Source of the DNA: Leguminivora glycinivorella
Lineage: Eukaryota; Arthropoda; Insecta; Lepidoptera; Tortricidae
Assembly: GCF_023078275.1 (NCBI RefSeq)
Contig: NC_062979.1
Location: 13,125,848-13,189,847 of the forward strand
Length of the DNA: 64,000 bases
Direction: 5' to 3'
Shown: positions 53,721-64,000 of the stretch, piece after piece
Position numbering within the stretch: the stretch's first letter is position 1
Layout of the letters: each line of letters begins with the position of its first letter
The notes under the pieces: generated by a model
Database searches by the model: none
The model's input: only the letters and a program-made list of their open reading frames with translations
Told to the model about the DNA's origin: nothing
Made by a program: the position numbers and the translations under genes

Positions 53721-54860
53721 GCCTCCAAATTTAACCTACTTACTTACCAGAACCAAAAATCATATACATTTCCCGTAACGTTTACGCTATCCAATATAAT
53801 ATGTTAAAAACTCATGTTACAAGCCCTGGGAAGTGTGTATAATATGTCCATACATATTGGCTTCGTGCGAAGTGCATGGAGGGGGTAAGCAAAGCGATCG
53901 CAGTGCTTGCGGTGGTCAAAATCGACACTGATTGTGGTTGTCATCTATGAAAACTTATAAAATATAATACAATGTGTAATGTTTGATATGGGGCATCAAT
54001 GTTGTTTCGTTGTTAATTGTACAAATAATGGCATAAGTAGCCGTTGCACGTTCTATGCGTTTCTTAGAGCACACTGGAAATTGGATCAAAGAACTAAATG
54101 GATAACTACGGTGAAAAGAAAACGTAACTGACATGTCAAAACAAACCATTATAATAAATTATATTTAAGCTTTGTTTACCTAATATTGTTCAATACGCTG
54201 TTAGTATTTTTCCTACCGTAAAAGATTATGCTTAAAGATTCAGGCCTAGCCTGGGAATAGGGCCGTGTCGGATATTTCTGCGGCCGCGGACATGACTAGG
54301 TACTTACGTTTAGATTTGTTTTATATGGCATTAACGGGAGGGAGGTTTAGCGAATACCATATCACTAGCTCGAAGAACTTGTACCATTACTCCTATGTTC
54401 TTCAAGATTCCTTATATGCCCTGCCAGCACCAATTTATTGACTCTTTCTGTAGTCTGGGGTTGGAAGTTTATACCGTGAGTAATGCTTTGGAAACTGATT
54501 TTTGGTATTATATCCATGTCTTTATAATCTATCTACCTAAATTACACTTGAAATAGTAGCTCTTGTTATTCGATTTATTTAAAGTTAACGAAAAATCGTT
54601 AAAATATAATGTTTGTTTACATGTCATTTTTTGACATTTTCCACTTCAAGTTCACATGGTAGTGGGCGTAATTGTCGTGCACGTAGCCAATATTAGTAAC
54701 GCTCCATACAAAGCTCAAAAATTCTACGCGTCAATGTTATTTTTAGATACCTACCGATTACCTATCTCATAAAAAGGGCCGTTGGGCTTTACAAAGTAAA
54801 TCTGTTGAGATTTACTTTGTAAAAAAATCACTTCTGTGGACAATATTATGAAAGTTAACG
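53721..54860. other. Intergenic, no gene recognised
   Basis: No convincing exon. A hairpin caaagtaaatct/agatttactttg lies at 54792-54822. Confidence 0.35.
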
Positions 54861-54940
54861 ACTCTGTGTGCGTAACCGAATGCACAAACGCTTCACGAAA
54901 CGCTCACGAATCGTGAGCGAATCGTGAACGAATCGTGTCC
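54861..54940. repeat. Short foldback-family fragment with tandem cgaatcgtga
   Basis: tgcgtaaccgaatgcacaaa then cgcttcacgaaacgctcacg and three cgaatcgtgagcg-type units. Related to 23988-24064; the right arm is missing. Confidence 0.5.
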
Positions 54941-55351
54941 CGATGGTATCCCGACGCAGACTCAACCATCGGCATCGCGCGTGCTCAATGAAAATGCTCC
55001 TCGTTACGGAGCGAGACATGTCGAGCGACCTTCGACAATTTTACGTGAGTTACCCGTTTTTACATGTTTAATATGTCAGTGTCTCACGGTAGTTTTATTA
55101 TTATAAAATTACTTCTAACTCAGTAAACTATGCCTACATACGTGTATTAATTAGACAATGTTCAAGCGCAAGGCTCATGAATAGTTCGCAATATTGCTAT
55201 CTACAAACATGAGTATGGTCATCATGGGTCTTTGTGTGCCGGGCATTGTGTTTCCTTCACGGATAGTAACATTTGATCAAGTATTACGTCTGTATAATGA
55301 CCTCAATATGCACTACTAGATAATTACTCGGTAAGTATTTGACGACCAGTT

Positions 55352-55590
55352 TGACCTAAAATAGTGACCCTGCCGCTAAGCCACGGTCCCGGGTTTGAAT
55401 CCCGGTATGGGCATTTATTTGTGTGATGAGCACAGATAATTGCTCCTGTCATAGATGTTTTCTATTTATATATGTACCTATATGTATATTATATATATCG
55501 TGTCTGAGTACCCACAACATAAGATTTTTCAGCTTGCCGTGGTACTCAGACAATCTGTCCTGTAATATTTATTTATTTATTTGTTAATTA
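55352..55590 (+). mobile_element. tRNA-derived SINE, copy 2
   Basis: The head cctgccgctaagccacggtc then cccgggtttgaatcccggta (B box), body gtgtgatgagcacagataat, tail gtgtctgagtacccacaaca and ggtactcagacaatctgtcc, and final attt repeats follow the order of 126-365. The A-box end of the head is lost. Confidence 0.8.
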
Positions 55591-56556
55591 TTTGTGGAAT
55601 TCCATTACTAAAGGGACTTCAAGTATGTTGATACCATTCCGAAGTACATAAAGAGATGCAATAGAAATAAAATATTATAATTGAAGAGCATAGATAGATC
55701 TAGACAATTAGGTAATAAAATAAATTTCAAAATTAATTCTAACCGATTTTAGAAACAATAATATATGATTGAAAAAAAAAAACTGGCTTTTTTAAGCATC
55801 TTGGATCCCAAAGTGTAAATGTAAGGTGGATGTACTAGTGCTCGACGCGGTACTAGTACTCGTCACCCATGGTTTAAATAGCGATTAATAAGATAAGATT
55901 ACTGTTACATTCATCGCAATTAGATTTATTAGATGAGAAATGTTTGTAGCCTTCACATTTCATACGCCATATTATAAAATATAGAAACTTTTTTCAATTA
56001 ATGAATAATATATGTGATGACATTGTCATGAGCAATCAATCTCTCAATTTTGTTAGCGATTTGGTAAAGCTTTGCTCGTATTTGCTGACTTATTTGAAAT
56101 ACTTTCACGGTAAGTTGTGAACATATTCTATAATTGTGTTGGTGCTAGAATGTGCGGGAAGATATTTAAGTAATTAAATGTCGATTTCGTTCATTGTTAC
56201 TGTGATAAACAAGCGTGTCATTTATTAGGACTGAAAACCGTCGCAAGTCTAAAACTCGACACGGCTGGCATTTATTGGGACTGTTACGTTATTTTCCAAG
56301 TCCCAATGTTTGTCGAGCCGTTTTTTCAGGATATCACGATTAAAGTAGCCAAAACGAATCGTTTACAGTTTCATATTATCAGCATATTTTTCTGTAAGTC
56401 ACATTAACTTTACTGAAAAAAACAAATTACATGCACATAGACAGTTTTTTGTATATCTTTTACGGTTTTATTGATATGTTTTCTCGTTAAATGTAGTGAA
56501 ATCTGTATAATTTCTTTGGGTAGTGCTTGACATGTCATTTTTCACAAAACTGGGTA
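55591..56556. other. no gene recognised
   Basis: Between 56220 and 56390 there are phrases (tattaggactgaaaaccgtc, tttattgggactgttacg) that may belong with 57805-57850 (ctattaggactgccagcaaa) as parts of an old element around the pogo-like MITE. Nothing coding. Confidence 0.35.
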
Positions 56557-56558
56557 TA

Positions 56559-57518
56559 CAGTGAAAACTGGATAAGTGGAATCGCAAGGGACCGGCTGTT
56601 TAGTTCCGCTTATCCAGGTTTTCCATTTATCCAGTTTTCCACTCAACCAGGTTCAAATAAAACGTTTTTTCACTTACAGAGGCTCTCGCTAACAGAGGTC
56701 GTGGATGCTTGTAATTTCGCTTATAGAGGTCGCAAATAAAAGATCAAGTTTTAAATAATCAACTTTTATTTAATATGCATGTTATGTACATACAAACATG
56801 TAACTATGTAGATATGAATTAACAAAAAATAGGAATATAATCTTGACTTCAAAAACCAGTACCTATTGGTTTTTGAAGTCAAGATTATATTCTACTGTAA
56901 ATAATCTACAGTACTCGTATACAAAAATAATATCTTTCCTATGTTATGAAGTAACTTAAATTGAAACAAAATCAAATCAACAACATTTATTTACGCAAGA
57001 GTATGGTTAAATAAATCAACGTACTGATTGTACTTTAATGAAAATAATCTGTCATTTTGGCACACTATACTGGACACTGATATCTGCACGCGACTTCCCA
57101 CTTTCATAGTCTTTTATAATGTTTAATTTATCTCGAAGAGATAAACACTTGATTGTGCGCTTAGGCATTGCGTTAGATAACAGCACGGCACCACACTACC
57201 GCTAAAATAACCAAACTGGACGTAATGTCATACAAAATACATAGTGTTAACGAAACAAACTATACCCTCCTTGCGCGGGTTTATTAAAAATACAAATGTT
57301 ATTACGCCAAGTTATTCCACTCATAGAGGTTTTGGAGACGGCTGTTTCCAGTTACAGAGGTAAAAATAAGAAATTTACGAAAAAATGGATTCCGCTTATA
57401 GAGTTCTCAAAATTCCACTTATAGAGGTAATTCGTTGCTAAGGGACCGGGACCGAGAACTTTTATCCACTTAAAGAGGTTTTCCACTTACCCAGGTTCCA
57501 CTTATCCAGTTTTCACTG
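56559..57518. mobile_element. Non-autonomous pogo/Tigger-like element
   Basis: Ends cagtgaaaactggataagtg and cacttatccagttttcactg are inverted and flanked by TA (57557-type positions: 56557-56558 and 57519-57520). The interior repeats short words many times on both sides (cttatagaggt, cttacagaggt, cacttatccag). No transposase frame; 960 bp. Confidence 0.75.
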
Positions 57519-57529
57519 TATTTTCAGAA

Positions 57530-57650
57530 ATGCCGCCTGATAAAGGTCAGTGGAAGAGATATTCTCAAGAAGACTTAGAAAAGGCCATACTCGTAGAAGA
57601 TGTGTTAAGGGGTTCGTCCATCGCCTCGGCAGCAAAGAAATTACATAAAT
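57530..57650 (+). CDS. psq-type helix-turn-helix exon
   Basis: Acceptor ctgtattttcag (the last bases before 57528) is followed by ATG at 57530 and MPPDKGQWKRYSQEDLEKAI then VLRGSSIASAAKKLHK. The W.RYS.EDLEKA....G.S...AAK pattern is the HTH_psq domain found in Pipsqueak-type factors and at the N-terminus of pogo-like transposases. The frame then meets a possible donor (ataaat/gtaaat). No further exon was identified. The pogo-like MITE ends only 12 bases upstream, so it inserted right at the acceptor and supplies part of it. Confidence 0.5.
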
Positions 57651-58061
57651 GTAAATTACATATTTTATTACATAAATGTAACACGTAAAAAGTAAATGTT
57701 ATCAACAGAATACGTTTTTTTTTATTAAATTATTTAATTTTGTAGTAAATTTTAACCCAAAACACTTGTTTTTTACTGTTTTTCCTGAATCATACTTAGA
57801 TGTCATCTATTAGGACTGCCAGCAAAAGCACCTGTCAGTTATTCGGACAAGCGTATTGACTTATGTTTTATTTAATTTTGAGATTTTTTTATATTATCAC
57901 TGTATGAAACTAATTGCATTTAACAAAGTTAAAGGTCACATCTCCCAAAAAAGATGGATATGTTTTGTATAGATGGGTAAATTATCGTAATATCACGAAA
58001 CACATAAATATTTTCCCTTAACCTGTCGAGCAGTGGTACATCCACCTTATGTGTTTCGTTA
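57651..58061. other. no gene recognised
   Basis: AT-rich. It starts with a small direct repeat (ttacataaatgtaa twice, 57645-57680). Nothing else. Confidence 0.35.
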
Positions 58062-58239
58062 TCCATACTTAATATTATAAATGGGAAAATGTGTGTCTGT
58101 TTGTTTGTCCGCGTTTCACAAAAAAACGGAGCGACGAATTGTCGTGATTTTTTAAGTGGAAATAGTTGAAGGGATGGAGAGTGACATAAGCTACTTTTTA
58201 TCTCTTTCTAACGCGAGCGAAGCCGCGGGAAAATACTAG
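58062..58239 (+). mobile_element. Helitron-like element, copy 3 (intact reference copy)
   Basis: Begins tccatacttaatattataaa, passes gtgtgtctgtttgtttgtcc, ttttttaagtggaaatagtt and gaagggatggagagtgacat, and ends gcgagcgaagccgcggga... ACTAG before T. A|TC on the left and CTAG|T on the right. Confidence 0.7.
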
Positions 58240-58501
58240 TCAATTATAAAAATGAAAAGCAAGAGGTAAATGTTATAGCTCATTTATTATTTCGTATTGA
58301 TTTACTGTTACTTTGCAACTTTGATTAAAACATTGATGTTGCCAGCGACCGACCGCCGTCAGGCTGTTGGCGTTTTTCTTTCAAAATTTGTTTATGAAAA
58401 TTAGCTCAACTCCTGTGTATGCTTTTCAATACGTTTTGCTTAATATACTTTTAAAAGAGAAAGTTTTTCGCATGTTTTATTAGAGTTTCTTTGCTTATGG
58501 G

Positions 58502-59559
58502 CAGCGCCGGCCCGCGCACTCGATCAGGGTAGAGCGAGATATAGTTTTGGCGCCCCCTTGTTTAAACTTTTTTGGGGGTTTCGATATCAAAATGCTCATA
58601 GATTCGTTGTGTCCATCAGAAAGGTCACAACCATTTGACTAGGTAAGTAAAACATTTCACATGTATGGGCATTGACAGAAATTGTAAGCGCGAGCGAAGC
58701 GAGCGCGAAAATTTTTCCTATTATTTATGGAGGGAGGGGGGGGGGGGGCTTGATTCTATAAAAGGAGGTTAATGCTTTCCTGTGCGGCGTGTTCATTGAG
58801 GAGTTCACTAGGACAAGAACAAATGGTTGTGATAAAACAAAAGAGGCCAAAGACCAAGCCCTGGCAGACCAAGAAACCGATAACTGATAACAGTCGGATT
58901 TGAGCTTTAGTTCAGGGCCAAGGCAAGGCATGAGAGAGAAAAGCAAATTGCAGCAATGGCCAACTTGGACAGACATGGAGAAGTCGAGAAGTTCGACTCT
59001 AATTGCAGAACTGCGGAAGAGCAAAGCTTGGAATTAAATAGGTTAATTATGCTCTCATGTTATTCGGCCCTTGCCATATTTTGGGGTATTTAGATTTCGG
59101 TTATTAGAAGTGCGTTTATCATCACGCTTACGCTCCTTTGTCTCATACAAAATTGCGCCTCTGTGAGACGTTTTGCGCCTTTGGCTTTAAGAGGAACTCC
59201 GCTTTGAATTGCGGATAAACACTGAGCGTTTGGATAGCGACGTAACATTGCCTTTGTCGTTCGGTCTCGCAACAATGTGGTTCGTCAAGAGCTAGAAACA
59301 TCTTTCGCGGCGCCCCAGCAACAGTAGCAACGGCTCCCACCTTATGAATATTGTACATGGTGGCATTGTGGTGTAACTTTTCAGATAATCTGAATCACAA
59401 TTACAAATCTAGATTTTCAATATCTGAATAAAATTCATTTCCGGCTCCTCTCGCGATTTTGGGCTATGTGTGCGCCCACGCAATGACGATTTTGGCGCCC
59501 CCTTACCATTCGGCGCCTAGAGCGGCCGCTCCACTCACTCTACCCTTAATCCGGCCCTG
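58502..59559. mobile_element. hAT-type element with 8-bp target duplication
   Basis: Exact CTTATGGG on both sides (58494-58501 and 59560-59567). Ends cagcgccggcccgcgc and taatccggccctg are related, and both are followed by a ggtagag/ctctaccc word and the word tttggcgccccctt. CAGGGCCGG-type ends are typical of hAT. No usable transposase frame; a G homopolymer is at 58736-58748. Confidence 0.75.
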
Positions 59560-59623
59560 CTTATGGGAATTAAAACATTTCGGTATGGAAATATTAGTAT
59601 TGACGTATGGATACTTTTTATTA

Positions 59624-59801
59624 TCCATACTAATATTATAAATAGGAAATTATGTGTGTCTGTTTGTTTGTCCGCCTTTCACGGCAAAACGGAGCGACGA
59701 TTTTCTTGATTTTTTAAGTAGAGATAGTTGAAGGGATGGAAAGTGACAAAGGCTACTTTTTGTGTCTTTCTAACTCGAGCGAAGCCGCGGGCATGAGCTA
59801 G
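59624..59801 (+). mobile_element. Helitron-like element, copy 4
   Basis: tccatactaatattataaat through gtccgcctttcacggcaaaa, agatagttgaagggatggaa and cgagcgaagccgcgggcatg to CTAGT. It is 56 bases beyond the hAT target duplication. Confidence 0.75.
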
Positions 59802-59997
59802 TTTCTTTATAAAACTAAACTTTTCGTACTAGTAAATGCCTAATCGATTAGGGGCGCTCGCGTTGTTCAAACGCTTTCTCTCCATTAACGTATTCTGAGC
59901 TCACTATATTGCTGTCAAGTTCGTGAGAACAGTCAGTTGCGGCATAGAAGGGATTGTGGTTGTTAAATCGGGGAACATTGCAACTTTTCGAAAACTG

Positions 59998-60100
59998 CCG
60001 GCGTAGTCGAACGACAATCGCTGACGCTAGACGCCAATCGAAACGCAGTCTGTCTCTCTCGCGCCAGTACGGAAGAGCGTTAGACACAGATAGCTATAAT
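59998..60100. repeat. Foldback-family fragment
   Basis: gccggcgtagtcgaacgaca, atcgctgacgctagacgcca and cgaaacgcagtctgtctctc then gcgccagtacggaagagcg: one half of the GACAGAGCCAGACT family, matching 43210-43275. Confidence 0.65.
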
Positions 60101-60104
60101 AACC

Positions 60105-60347
60105 TAACCACAAAATTAAAATTTTGAAAAAAACCCCCGACTGCGTTTAGTAAACCGATTTTCATGAAACATGGCTAAGAACACTCCCGACTAACTCAGC
60201 TTTCAGACAAAAAAAAACTAAATCTAAATCGGTTCATCCGTTCGGGAGCTACGATGCCACAGACAGACACAGACACAGACAGACAGACAGACAGACAGAC
60301 ACGTCAAACTTATAACAACCCGTCGTTTTTGCGTCGGGGGTTAAAAA
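60105..60347 (-). repeat. AACCCCCGACG repeat family, copy 3
   Basis: Inverted copy with ccgattttcatgaaacatgg, cggttcatccgttcgggagc, a clean acagacagacagacagacag block and cgtcgtttttgcgtcggggg. The next element starts within its terminal ttaaaaac. Confidence 0.8.
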
Positions 60348-60417
60348 CAGGGTTCGAGGATATATATCCGATATATATCGGATATATATCAAGCGGGGTT
60401 CGACTTTATATATCAAT

Positions 60418-60459
<42 letters not shown>

Positions 60460-60681
60460 CAACAGAAATATGGTTTTAAAAAATGTGTTTTTCTACTAAA
60501 TGTTATGTTTTTTTAGTAGAATTTTCCTTATCTAAAGTTGTATTCATAAATAATGCAACAAAATAATACTATGCCTTCCATACAAAATGGATATATATCA
60601 AAGTTGATATATATCCGATATATATCATAAATATCCGATATTTTGATATTTATTATAAATATCGGATATTTTCGAACCCTG
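60348..60681. mobile_element. hAT-type MITE with 8-bp target duplication
   Basis: Ends CAGGGTTCGA and TCGAACCCTG are inverted and flanked by GTTAAAAA (60340-60347 and 60682-60689). The interior consists of gatatatatccgatatatat-type palindromes and a (TA)n run at 60418-60458. No coding capacity. Confidence 0.85.
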
Positions 60682-61387
60682 GTTAAAAACGGTACTATCG
60701 TGAGTGATTGTGCATTTGGCTACGTACGTACCCTGTAGTTCAAACTAACACGCCGCCGAATTGAATCAAGAAACGAGGAATTTTTGAGATATATCGAGCT
60801 TGAATCACTTATTCCATGTTGTTTTCTGGTTGTTTGTAAAGTCAATTGAATTAAGATCCGCGTTTATGGTGTTGGTATTGGTACTCGAGCGAATGTGAGA
60901 ATTTTGGGTTACATTCTGGTGGCCTATAAACTATTGTCATATTTTCACTTGTCAGAGCACTATTCACATAACATTGTATGTCATAAAACTTTGAAGTCAG
61001 AATAATTTTTGAACATACCTGCTTTACGTCATAGCTGTGTTATATCACATTTTTTATTGCAATATTTGTTATGTTTATTAAATTTTAAGTCATAAGTTTG
61101 CTGAGCATAATTGTCTTTATTTCGATGTATTACTATGCAAAAAAGAAGTCATATATTTAGAAATCGTAATATTTTCCATTTATAACTCTGTTTAGGCGCG
61201 AATTTAATGTAAGTACTACTTAATAAGTAACGCTCTGTCTTGCGTGAGCGACGGGCGACGCGACGCGACGCGACGCGATGCGACGCGATGCGACGGCGAT
61301 GGCTTAAGGTCATCGCGTATCCATCGCGCGAAACTTCGGCACTAGCATTTGGTGATTAGAATCACAAGATTCGCCGTCTTTCACAAT
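60682..61387. other. no gene; cgacg tandem at 61250-61300
   Basis: The run gcgacgcgacgcgacgcgac with gatgcgac variants is a GC-rich pentameric microsatellite of about 50 bases. The rest is unassigned. Confidence 0.5.
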
Positions 61388-61480
61388 GTGCAAATGGTCT
61401 AGCGGGTATGCCTTCTAGGTGGAATCGTTTGCGCCATGAGTGTCGTGAGTTCGAATCTCGGCTCACGCATTCTTTTTGCA
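61388..61480 (+). mobile_element. tRNA-like Pol III module (seventh type)
   Basis: A-box-like aaatggtctagcgggtatgc (61391-61410) and B box gtgagttcgaatctcgg (61446-61462), followed by a T-rich stop (ctttttgcattttta). The variable-loop distance is long for a class I tRNA and the ends do not pair, so it is not a functional tRNA gene. Confidence 0.55.
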
Positions 61481-61511
61481 TTTTTATTTACTTTTTTTCT
61501 TTTATGTTCTA

Positions 61512-61591
61512 CTAGCTTTTGCCCGCGGCTTCTCTTGAAAGACGGACAAACAAACAGACACACACACACTTTCCAGTTTAATCAGTATGGA
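61512..61591 (-). mobile_element. Helitron-like element, copy 5 (internally deleted)
   Basis: Only both ends remain: CTAG...cccgcggcttctc joined to gacggacaaacaaacagaca and ..tttaatcagtatgga. Confidence 0.65.
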
Positions 61592-61745
61592 TTATTTGAT
61601 TTTGTTTACCTGCTTATTTCTTTCTCTAAGATTCTACTTTCTTATTTTTTTTTTAAGAACTCCGGGTTTTATACTAACAAGGAAAGTTTTAATTAGCACA
61701 CAATAATATTGCATTTTGTTTTTATTAACTTAATGTTTATTTTAA

Positions 61746-61830
61746 TCCATACTAATATTATAAACGGGAAAGTGTGTGTGTGTCTATTTATTTGTCCGTC
61801 CTTCACGGTAAAACTGAGCGACGAATTAAC
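61746..61830 (+). mobile_element. Helitron-like element, copy 6 (5' half only)
   Basis: tccatactaatattataaac, gtgtgtgtgtctatttattt and cttcacggtaaaactgagcg, then the similarity stops. Confidence 0.65.
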
Positions 61831-62466
61831 TTATACTATTTACTTATAACGAATGCTATTTACTTAATGTTGAAATGAAAAAATGTCATACAGTGTAACC
61901 CAGTGATTTTTAATGCTGCCATCTAGTGTCGACTGGCATAACTACACTACACTAAGAGCCTTTATTCCTTAGAGCATTCATCAATTTCGTGAAATAGCCA
62001 TTGATAGATGGCGTTGGCGCTCGGTACGCGAGCCACCGGTAACGCAACACACAGGCAAGAATGATCTTGATAGTTTTGAATTTAATTGCTAGTAACAATT
62101 CTTTTGGTTTCATGTGTTAACTTTTTTGTAAAGTTTACAAGAGATAAGAATATATTATTATTATATGGTACCTACTAATTGTAAGTAACTTAAAATAAAC
62201 AGTTTCAAAGAGCTGAGCTGTGTGCAAAAAATTACATGTGTTATTGGTCCGGCTAATGAGATCAAACATGGTCGAGTTACGATAAGTAGCATAGCAGTTC
62301 TGTTATTCATTTCCTGACTCGATCATGTGACCTTGGACATCATCGAGATCGACGCTGCTCATCAGCCCAAATGTAATGAGCCCAAACATAGTGGAGTTAT
62401 TATGAGTAAAATAGCAGTTTTATTGACCATATCCTGACTCCACCATGAAAACCAGAACCTCATCCT
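61831..62466. other. no gene recognised
   Basis: Two related segments (acatggtcgagttacgataa at 62265 and acatagtggagttattatga at 62386, each followed by an agcatagcagtt/aaatagcagtt word) form a diverged direct duplication of about 120 bases. Confidence 0.45.
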
Positions 62467-62602
62467 GGGGGCCGGTTTTTGAATCTCACATATGGGATTT
62501 GTCACTAAAATACCGGTTGAAAACAGTGAATTGCTTAGTATTTTCAGTGACAATTTTCTGAATTCGAACGCGTGAGACTCAAAAATCGGTCCCCTGGTCC
62601 CG
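62467..62602. repeat. Foldback MITE, copy 2 of 2
   Basis: gggggccggtttttgaatct and gtgagactcaaaaatcggtc are inverted; the middle ccggttgaaaacagtgaatt and gacaattttctgaattcgaa matches 2327-2466. Confidence 0.75.
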
Positions 62603-62654
62603 AAATATAATAATAATTCAAACTCTCATCAGATTTCAAGTAAAATTTCTTGGA

Positions 62655-62715
62655 TAAAATTGCATGTGTAAAAATCAGGCGGACCGTATGCCTGTTTGCC
62701 ACCAACAGGATCAAG
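62655..62715 (+). mobile_element. LINE 3' tail fragment
   Basis: aatcaggcggaccgtatgcc then tgtttgccacc corresponds to the last part of the retroposon tail at 18860-18895. Confidence 0.55.
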
Positions 62716-63758
62716 ATTTGTTTAGTCGCAGTACCTATACAGCACTTCTCAGAACTATCTAGCTGCTTACGCTTACGAGAGCACGGTGCGCCGGACTATC
62801 GAACGTAGGTCCACTGTCTATGAGCGCTGGGCGGCGCAGACTGAACTGAGCAGTGAGCGGGCCCGTGTCAGCAGTGTATTTTATTCGAATTTTATGTGCT
62901 TTAACCCTTTAACTCGCAGTGTCAAGTATACTTAACACGAGATTCAAAAAATTATTGCAACGTAATTTTCACTTTATTTCAGTACTTTTATGAATAAAAT
63001 AATAGTGTAAACCCTAACGTATCTTCGACAAGTGAAATCATTGCCCAGGCGCATATATTTCGAAAGTTATTGTCAGGATCACGAAGTGACAGCAATCAGC
63101 CTTGGGACACTAGAAAATTATAAATTTCTAAAAAATATTTATAACAAAGATATTTATTTACACACCATTACAATGTGTTCTTAGGTATATTTTCTTTATG
63201 TTATTATATATTTCTAACAATATAGACGCCCAATGAACAGTAGACAGAGCTACAAATATGCATGTTAAGTATGCTTAGCTTTGCGAGATTCTTAGAAATG
63301 TACTTATTGGTATGCATGTTAAGAGGATACGATACCGAAGCACGAATTCAAATTTGAGATTTTTAGGTCTTTATCGCCGTCGCGCTGACGGGGGCGGCAC
63401 CCACAGAGAGGCCCTGTGTGCGTGCGCGTGGCGCACGCACACACCCACGTCCGCCGTCGGCGCAAGTACTTACTCGCGCTCAAGCGCTCTCTATATTTGT
63501 CTAGTTTCGGACTTGATGCATAATGTTTTGGACTCCGTGAAGATATTAAGTGTACTGATTTGACTAAAATGCAAATTTGTAATGTTTTAAGGAATGGTAG
63601 AAACAATTCCTTATCTTATACATAATGTAATTATCTTAAAAGATGATTTCTTTTAAGATAGTCACATTGTTAGCGAAATAAAGTTATTCGGTATGTAAAA
63701 AGCTAAAACCTTTTCGATTTCAAAGAGAAGCCATATTAAGTATAGGAGTAGGTACCTA
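62716..63758. other. no gene recognised
   Basis: It includes a GC-rich island at 63372-63470 (gacgggggcggcacccacag, gtgcgcgtggcgcacgcaca) with internal palindromes and no conserved frame, perhaps an old GC-rich insertion. Confidence 0.4.
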
Positions 63759-63918
63759 CGTACAATCAACCAATTAATCTGAATCCTAGGTCATAGGTCA
63801 ATCTAGACCCTTTCACAGTAAAAGTAAAACTGACTTCTGTAGCAAATAAAGGACGGTGTCAATACGACAGGGTTCTAGAGTGGCCTAGGATTCTACATAA
63901 TTGGTTGACAGTATCTAC
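63759..63918. repeat. Compact MITE, relative of 36483-37757
   Basis: tcaaccaattaatctgaatc and ctaggtcat at the left mirror tggcctaggattctacataa and ttggttgaca at the right. It contains none of the inner insertions of the larger copy. Confidence 0.65.
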
Positions 63919-64000
63919 CTACCAAAAATTTATGTGAATCTTATTCTTTTTTTTTGCACATGTTTGACAGAAGTGACAGCGTAGGAAAATTTAACTAGGT

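Noticed and set aside
58725..59024. 99-codon minus-strand frame
   Set aside because: Starts in a homopolymer inside a hAT-type element and has no transposase motifs.
60418..60458. Promoter TATA box
   Set aside because: It is a (TA)n run inside a hAT-type MITE.

Overview
This 64 kb window reads as nuclear DNA of an insect, most likely a moth or butterfly. It is AT-rich, coding pieces are short exons with GT/AG boundaries, and many dispersed repeats look like ones I know from lepidopteran genomes (the AACCCCCGACG family, the GGTTCCGTAGT family, Helitron-like copies ending in CTAGT, foldback MITEs, tRNA-derived SINEs). There are no bacterial or organellar genes. The assignment is from pattern memory, not a database search.

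Host genes occupy a small part. On the + strand, exons between 1229 and 21953 form one long gene. Its C-terminal exons (19107 to 21953) join with matching intron phases and resemble CFAP92/KIAA1257-type cilia and flagella proteins. The first exon resembles the start of the DUF4550 domain of that family. On the - strand, 47353-49104 holds a cytokine-receptor-like gene of the Domeless/gp130 type, with two in-frame stop codons in the middle of the receptor module, so it is probably a pseudogene. Orphan exons include half a THAP domain (10646-10725), a psq-type helix-turn-helix exon (57530-57650) and two short unexplained exons.

The best-preserved gene is a four-exon P-element-type transposase (THAP9-like) at 28149-34624 on the + strand. 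All three intron phases agree and it predicts an uninterrupted protein of 911 residues with a THAP zinc finger, a basic coiled coil and an RNase-H-like core with plausible D, D and E residues.

The rest is a dense mosaic of mobile DNA, often nested: a full-length mariner with one frameshift (43308-44603); a decayed mariner-family element inside a Helitron-like repeat (11258-12185 within 11241-12349); three hAT-type elements with exact 8-bp target duplications (40297-43129, 58502-59559, 60348-60681); non-LTR retrotransposon pieces of at least four kinds; Penelope-like fragments in head-to-head orientation; a GC-rich non-LTR-like insert with a 15-bp target duplication (36836-37632); and many tRNA-like Pol III modules and foldback MITEs. 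Most sit inside introns of the host gene or the P-type gene, or between genes.
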